Part shown: in pieces, positions 59,594 through 64,000 of the stretch | Layout: the number at the start of each line of letters is the position of its first letter | Position numbering within the stretch: position 1 is the stretch's first letter | Source of the DNA: Jannaschia helgolandensis | GTDB taxonomy: Bacteria; Pseudomonadota; Alphaproteobacteria; Rhodobacterales; Rhodobacteraceae | Length of the DNA: 64,000 bases | NCBI RefSeq assembly: GCF_900109285.1 | Contig: NZ_FNZQ01000009.1 | Location: forward strand, 1-64,000 | Direction: 5' to 3' | The notes under the pieces: generated by a model | Told to the model about the DNA's origin: nothing | What the model saw: the letters and a program-made list of their open reading frames with translations, nothing else | Databases searched by the model: none | Program-made: the position numbers and the translations under genes

Positions 59594-59692
59594 ACATCAT
59601 GCAAAACGTAATATTGCGCAATGTGATGTATTGAAGTATAAGCGAAGGAGAAAAGGAAGACGTTGGCAGGATATGGCCAATGTTTGCACATT
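59594..59692. other. Candidate oriT of the right transfer module
   Basis: An A/T-rich stretch just before mobC. It has an inverted pair ACATCA/TGATGT (59594-59599, 59624-59629), a perfect palindrome ATTGCGCAAT (59613-59622), and on the minus strand TATCCTG|CC (complement of 59667-59673), which matches the P-type nic consensus. Six bases to its 5' side is the inverted repeat AATGT-TTGC-ACATT (59679-59692), the RP4-like arrangement. Inference from motif and position. Confidence 0.55.
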
Positions 59693-59712
59693 TTGTCCGA
59701 GGGGTCTGACCC

Positions 59713-60435
59713 GTGCCGAGGCCAGCGAAAAATCTGAAGCTTGAAGAGCGCATCGAAGTCGCGCGGCGCTTTGCGGCGGGCGAAAGCGCGAAGGATCTGG
59801 CGGCAGCGTTTGGTATCTCCCCGCGTCATGTGAACCGGCTGGCGAAAGAAGAGGCGGGCGAGGGCATCGCGGTGCGTGATCCGAGCGAGACGGTGGCGTT
59901 CCGAGCCAGCCGATCTGAACTAGAGGCCTTCGATGCGGAGTGGCGCGAACGGGGTTATGCGAACCGGTCGCAGGCGCTCAATGCGGTGCTGCGTGGGCGG
60001 TGCGGATTCCTCGATGTGCCGCGCGATCTGGTCGCGGAATTCTGCGCGGCATGGCGTCAGGCGAAGGACGTGAGCGACGCCGGATTGGTGCTTGCCAAGG
60101 CGGTGCATCGTGGTCGGCTCGAGGTCTCGGAGGCAGATCGGGCGGTGCTAATCGATCTGCTCGATCTGGCGCAGTCCATGAGCCGTGAATTGGGCCGGAT
60201 GAAGGATGCGGCGCAGGCCCTGCGTCATCAGGAGAGGCCGCAAAAGGAAGAAGGGCAGGGGGCGGAGAGCGAAGTTCTGGAGGACGGTCCGCGCGTGATC
60301 GGGAGCGGTCTGAGGCTCGTGCGTGAGAGTTCCGGTTCAGAATTGGATCGCCCTTCGCTGCCTCTCGGCAAGCCTCGAACGCGAACGGCGATACCCGATG
60401 ATTTTCTGAAGAACCGGAACTCTCGAAATGGCTGA
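59713..60435 (+). CDS. MobC-like relaxosome accessory protein, right module
   Basis: A 240-residue protein starting GTG (GAGGGG upstream). N-terminal HTH (KLEERIEVARRFAAGESAKDLAAAFGISPRHVNRLAKE), a central RHH-like part (ETVAFRASRSELEAFDAEWRERGYANRSQALNAVLRG), then helices with LAQSMSRELGRMK. It has the same organisation as the protein at 8063-8656 but is longer, with a disordered charged tail (from ~180). The stop overlaps the relaxase start by eight bases. Expected to bind oriT directly upstream. Confidence 0.78.
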   Translation: MPRPAKNLKLEERIEVARRFAAGESAKDLAAAFGISPRHVNRLAKEEAGEGIAVRDPSETVAFRASRSELEAFDAEWRERGYANRSQALNAVLRGRCGFLDVPRDLVAEFCAAWRQAKDVSDAGLVLAKAVHRGRLEVSEADRAVLIDLLDLAQSMSRELGRMKDAAQALRHQERPQKEEGQGAESEVLEDGPRVIGSGLRLVRESSGSELDRPSLPLGKPRTRTAIPDDFLKNRNSRNG

Positions 60436-62368
60436 TCCTCTCGCCCTTTACACCTCGGTCATGGGCCGGCTTTGGGAGGATGAGCGCATCCGGGGCCAGG
60501 CCGCGGCGCGGATCGACGCGCGTCTGGCGGGGCGTCGGCAGGGTCGCAGTTTCGCGCGCGTGGGGTCCATGTCGGCGCGCAATGCGCTGAAGGCGGCCTC
60601 GGGACAGAGTCGCGCGGCGGTCTTCAAGCGGATCCGGGCGGGGGGGTGCAAGACGCGTACCTCGCTCGGGGCGCAGATCTCCTACATTAACGACAAGGCG
60701 GTCTACACCTATTCGGCGATGACCAATGCGCTGACCGACGCGGCGGTGCTGACCGACGAGCAGAAAGAGGACATCATCGAGGACTGGGTCGGGACCTGGC
60801 GCGGCTCGACCAAGCTCGGTTTCACCTCACACATGCTGCTGTCCTTCCCGACCGACGTGACGGTCGAGCAGGTGCGCGACATAGCGATGGACTGGACGGA
60901 GCATTTCTTCGAGAGCGGCGAATACGGGGATCAGTGGGACTATGTGCTCGCGGTCCATGACGACCGGGCGCACAAGCACGCCCACATCATCCTGAACAAT
61001 CGCGGCGTCGAAAACGGTACCTGGTTCTCCTGCTGGGCCGAGGGCGTGATGTCGCCGCAGCTCATGCGCGAGAAACAGGCCGAGATCGCGGAACGCTATG
61101 GCGTCATGCTCGACGCCACGACCCGGCTCGAACGCGGCATCTTCGAGAAGCCCGCCGGGATCGAGGAAATCTACCGCGCCAAGGAAGAGGCCCGCCTGCC
61201 GCGCGAGATCGTCATGACGGCCCAGGAATCCGCCATCGCGCATGCTCAGGTGGTGGGCTTCGCCAAGGACTACAAGAACCTCGCCGACCTGCTGGACCGG
61301 ATGGACCAACGCCACATGGCCCGCGCTGTGCGCGGCATGGCGGACGGGCTTGGCTCCGGCACGCCGTGGAACTACGCGCAAGGAGAGATAGACATGAAGG
61401 ACATCAAGACCGTCGGTGACGCGATCGACTATTCCGAGCGCACGATCGAGGCGCTGAGGCTCAAGGCCGAGGAACTGGACCCGGCCGACCGGGCCGCGTT
61501 CGAGGCCAAGGCCGCGCCGATCATCGCGGACCTCTCGCAGATGGTCCCAGACCCGGATCTGCGCGCGCGGTTTGGCAAGCAGCTTGAAGAGCCCTATCCG
61601 CCGGGGGCAGGCAGCGAAGTGCTGATCGCTGCGCTGCAGTCCCGCAATGACGAGGGGCTGCGCGATGTGCTCAAGCGCGCCGAGGAGGTGGGCATGGACA
61701 GCGAGGAGCTGGTAGCCCGGATCGCGACGGGTGGCACGCGGAACTACGGCATGGCGCAGGACTGGGTCGAGCGGGACATGAACGCAGTCTTGGCGAAGGG
61801 CGGTCTCAGCGTGGAGACCGCCAATGACGACCAGCTCGATGCTGCGCTGGAAAAGGTCGACGGGGTGATGGACGCGCTGATGGAACGCGCGAAGGAGATG
61901 GGGGTCGAGATCGGTCGGACCCTTGCGGAAGAGGAACAGGAAATCCTGCCGCTCATCGACGAAGACGACAGGACGCCCAATCCCTACCTGCAGGACCTCG
62001 CCGACATGTTGCGGGACGGCAAGCTGACTGAGGAACAGGAAGAGACGGTCGAGCGGACCCTGCAATCCGAGCTCTTCAAGGAGTTGGGCGAGGAGGGCTT
62101 GGCCGAACTTCGGCGTGGCAACTACGAGGTGCTGGACTCGGCGCTGCCGAGCAAGCTCGACCAGATAACCGTCACGCAGGAATACCTCGAGATGACGTTT
62201 GAGGAAACGGGCGACCGGGTCTTCACCGACCGCGCCGCCGGGTTGCAGCAGGACAAGGCGACGGAGGTGGCGCAGATGCGCGGCCAGCAAGAGGCGCAGG
62301 AAATGGGGCGTGATCTTGCCCGAAACAAATCACTAGACCGCGGTCTCGACGACGAGATGGAATTCTAA
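60428..62368 (+). CDS. Relaxase (MOBP/VirD2-TraI-like), right transfer module
   Basis: A 646-residue relaxase with HDDRAHKHAHIILN (177-190) as metal-binding motif and a probable nicking-tyrosine segment AQISYINDKA (Tyr86). The N-terminal GSMSARNALKAASGQSRAAVFKRIRAGG block aligns with the left relaxase. The C-terminal half is helical and acidic, ending LARNKSLDRGLDDEMEF. It is between mobC-like and traG genes in the same order as the left module, but the two relaxases are diverged enough to be distinct systems. It would nick the oriT at ~59.6 kb. Confidence 0.93.
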   Translation: MADPLALYTSVMGRLWEDERIRGQAAARIDARLAGRRQGRSFARVGSMSARNALKAASGQSRAAVFKRIRAGGCKTRTSLGAQISYINDKAVYTYSAMTNALTDAAVLTDEQKEDIIEDWVGTWRGSTKLGFTSHMLLSFPTDVTVEQVRDIAMDWTEHFFESGEYGDQWDYVLAVHDDRAHKHAHIILNNRGVENGTWFSCWAEGVMSPQLMREKQAEIAERYGVMLDATTRLERGIFEKPAGIEEIYRAKEEARLPREIVMTAQESAIAHAQVVGFAKDYKNLADLLDRMDQRHMARAVRGMADGLGSGTPWNYAQGEIDMKDIKTVGDAIDYSERTIEALRLKAEELDPADRAAFEAKAAPIIADLSQMVPDPDLRARFGKQLEEPYPPGAGSEVLIAALQSRNDEGLRDVLKRAEEVGMDSEELVARIATGGTRNYGMAQDWVERDMNAVLAKGGLSVETANDDQLDAALEKVDGVMDALMERAKEMGVEIGRTLAEEEQEILPLIDEDDRTPNPYLQDLADMLRDGKLTEEQEETVERTLQSELFKELGEEGLAELRRGNYEVLDSALPSKLDQITVTQEYLEMTFEETGDRVFTDRAAGLQQDKATEVAQMRGQQEAQEMGRDLARNKSLDRGLDDEMEF

Positions 62369-62384
62369 AGGGGAGATGACCACC

Positions 62385-64000
62385 ATGACCAAGACACTTC
62401 CCCTCTGGGCCGCGCTTTTCTTCGGTGTGGTGTGCGGCGCCGTCATCGGCACCATCATTGCCGCCTTCTACCTGACTCTGGCCCTGAAAACCGGGTTTCA
62501 GAGTTTCGACATGTTGGCGCTCTGGAACGCGAGCGCCGGCACCCGCGCGGCACATCCCGAGGCCTTCAAGGTGGGGTTTGGCGCTGTCGGCCTCGGGGCG
62601 ATTGGCCTCGGCGCCCTGGCGCTCGCTTGGACCTGGAAGAAGGAGCGGGACGATTACGGCTCGGCCCATTGGCAAACTAAGGCAGAGCTGAAGAAGAACA
62701 ATATGCTACAAGCGCCGGGCAAGGGCTTCGTCTGTGGCAAGCTCGGCGCGCCGAGCTCAAAGGCCGAGTTCATATCCTCGACCACGATCCCGCATGTGAT
62801 GATGGTGGCACCGACCCGCGCAGGTAAGGGCGTGGGTTTCGTGATCCCAAACCTTCTGAGCTTCGCGGGCTCAGTCGTGGTGCTCGATGTGAAAGGCGAG
62901 AATTTCGAGAAGACCGCGCGGCTTCGAGCCCTCAACGGTGACGAGGTCTATCGTTTCAGCCCCTTCGACTGGGCCAATGCCACGCATCGCTACAACCCGC
63001 TCGCTCGGATCGCCAGGGCCCCGAGCTTCGCGCAGCGTTTCACCGAGGTCTCGATCCTCGCCGACCTCTTCCTCGACAAGGACAACAAGACGCTCGACAC
63101 CTTCTCCGAAGCTGGCAAGTCGATCTTTGTCGCGGCCTGCCTGCTGGCGATCCAGCGTGGCACGCCGAACCTTGGCGAGGTGAACAAGATCGTCGCTGGC
63201 GGCGAATACAAGAACGCCCAGTATAAGACCTATGCCGACGAGGCCGAGGCAGACATCCTGCGCGAGCTCTGGACCAACGCGGCCTCAGCCTCGTCGCGAC
63301 TTCTCACCTCGAACATCCAGGCGCTGATGACCGCCGGTCTAAAGCAGTGGGACAACCCGGCGGTGCGCTCGGCCACCGAGTCGAGCGACTTCGACTTCTC
63401 GACATTCCGGAAGCAACCGCAGTCGCTCTATATCGCGGTCTCCGAGGATCACATCGCAACCCTGGCGCCGCTCCTGCGCCTGATGTTCGCCGATCTCATC
63501 GCCTCGATCCGCCTGAATGAACCAGGCCCGGATGAGCCTTGGCCGGTCATGATGATGATTGACGAATTCCAGCAGATGGGGGCCATGCCCTATCTCGAAC
63601 GCGCCATCCATTCGCTTGCGAGCTATGGCGGCCGGGTCGCGATGATCGCGCAGTCGCTGGCCTCGCTCGACCGGATCTACGGACTTGAAGGTCGCGAAAG
63701 CCTCGAGAATGGGGCAGGGCTGAAGCTCTACATCACCCCGCGGGATCAGCGGACCGTGAAGGAGGTCTCCGCCGCCGTCGGCAGCACCACCCGCGAGGCA
63801 GTGACCCGGATGTATGGTCGCAACAAGGGCTTCCTCGGGGCGACCTCGACCTCGGCGCGGCTGGAAGAGCGGCCGCTTCTGTCGGAAACCGAAGCGCGCT
63901 TGATGGACCCCGACGAGGTCATCATTCTTGCCTCGCCCCAGCATCCGATCAAGGCCAGCCGGATCAAGTATTACGACGATCCCTTCTTCAAGGAGATGCT
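62385..64000 (+). CDS. traG: Type IV secretion coupling protein TraG/VirD4, right module (3' end beyond window)
   Basis: 538 residues are present and the frame is open at the edge. Two N-terminal membrane helices (~8-32 and ~65-85), P-loop MVAPTRAGKGVGF and Walker B VMMMIDEFQQMG identify a VirD4/TraG ATPase. Start ATG 62385 has GGGGAG nine bases upstream. It differs from the left TraG (P-loop TRAGKG against TGRGKT) and represents a second coupling protein on the replicon. It is third in a mobC-relaxase-traG operon running out of the window, where type IV secretion genes may follow. Confidence 0.93.
   Translation, partial: MTKTLPLWAALFFGVVCGAVIGTIIAAFYLTLALKTGFQSFDMLALWNASAGTRAAHPEAFKVGFGAVGLGAIGLGALALAWTWKKERDDYGSAHWQTKAELKKNNMLQAPGKGFVCGKLGAPSSKAEFISSTTIPHVMMVAPTRAGKGVGFVIPNLLSFAGSVVVLDVKGENFEKTARLRALNGDEVYRFSPFDWANATHRYNPLARIARAPSFAQRFTEVSILADLFLDKDNKTLDTFSEAGKSIFVAACLLAIQRGTPNLGEVNKIVAGGEYKNAQYKTYADEAEADILRELWTNAASASSRLLTSNIQALMTAGLKQWDNPAVRSATESSDFDFSTFRKQPQSLYIAVSEDHIATLAPLLRLMFADLIASIRLNEPGPDEPWPVMMMIDEFQQMGAMPYLERAIHSLASYGGRVAMIAQSLASLDRIYGLEGRESLENGAGLKLYITPRDQRTVKEVSAAVGSTTREAVTRMYGRNKGFLGATSTSARLEERPLLSETEARLMDPDEVIILASPQHPIKASRIKYYDDPFFKEM

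Noticed and set aside
60827-62290. 487-codon minus-strand frame
   Set aside because: Antisense to the right relaxase, which has clear catalytic motifs.

Overview
The window is about 62% G+C. Its genes point to a large conjugative or mobilizable RepABC plasmid of an alphaproteobacterium, most likely Rhodobacterales (Rhodobacteraceae/Roseobacteraceae). It holds a complete repA-repB-repC replication and partition operon with a counter-transcribed RNA between repB and repC, alphaproteobacterial plasmid families (DUF736, DUF1403, DUF2493, DUF3768, DUF6878, DUF6915, DUF6927), and two separate relaxase/coupling-protein modules. No rRNA, tRNA or CRISPR array was seen. Genus cannot be fixed from the sequence.

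Layout. (1) 1-3.6 kb: a leftward CBASS locus (DUF2188 protein, patatin phospholipase CapV, CD-NTase cut by the window edge), with a divergent XRE-ImmA/IrrE fusion regulator and a PIN protein. (2) 3.7-8.7 kb: a leftward transfer module, accessory MobC-like protein -> relaxase -> TraG/VirD4. (3) 8.7-12.1 kb: intergenic palindromes, a small conserved gene and a decayed relative of it, a DUF2493 gene, and a GSU2403-type nucleotidyltransferase gene flanked by about 145-bp direct repeats. (4) 13.3-19.9 kb: a tight four-gene operon (UPF1-like helicase, unknown winged-helix-like protein, phospholipase D-family protein, CARF-like/AAA+ ATPase). It looks like an undescribed, Mokosh-related defence system. 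(5) 20-37.5 kb: a leftward plasmid-backbone and putative anti-defence block (rhomboid, double DUF736, DUF6915, DUF6878, strawberry-notch methylase-helicase, RelE/RelB pair, DUF6927, ParB-like protein, DUF3768), often with a terminator hairpin per gene. It ends in an ardC gene broken by a 3.5-kb recombinase-in-trio (RIT) element. (6) 37.5-42.4 kb: repABC with its antisense RNA and a 36-bp perfect palindrome that is the best parS candidate. (7) 42.4-48 kb: a decayed DUF736 gene, a DUF4143 ATPase, a serine and a tyrosine recombinase, DUF1403 and ScpB. (8) 48-55.2 kb: a second defence cluster, AbiEi/AbiEii plus a nucleotide-cyclase-like gene, then an E2-only type II CBASS (CD-NTase, E2-like protein, CapV) with a divergent XRE + ImmA/IrrE pair. 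(9) 55.3-59.4 kb: gene-poor DNA with an intact DUF736 gene and an IS110-family transposase. (10) 59.4-64 kb: a rightward second transfer module, MobC-like -> relaxase -> TraG (cut by the edge), preceded by the best oriT candidate.

How it works together. The plasmid replicates and segregates with RepABC, probably resolves multimers with its tyrosine and/or serine recombinase, and carries two mobilization modules pointing outward. Between them sits a defence cargo: two CBASS systems that both end in membrane-degrading patatin effectors and that each face an XRE/ImmA-IrrE regulator resembling CapH/CapP, an AbiE system, a RelE/ParE-type toxin-antitoxin pair, and the four-gene helicase/PLD/CARF-AAA operon. 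Functional statements rest on motifs read by eye; no database search was run.
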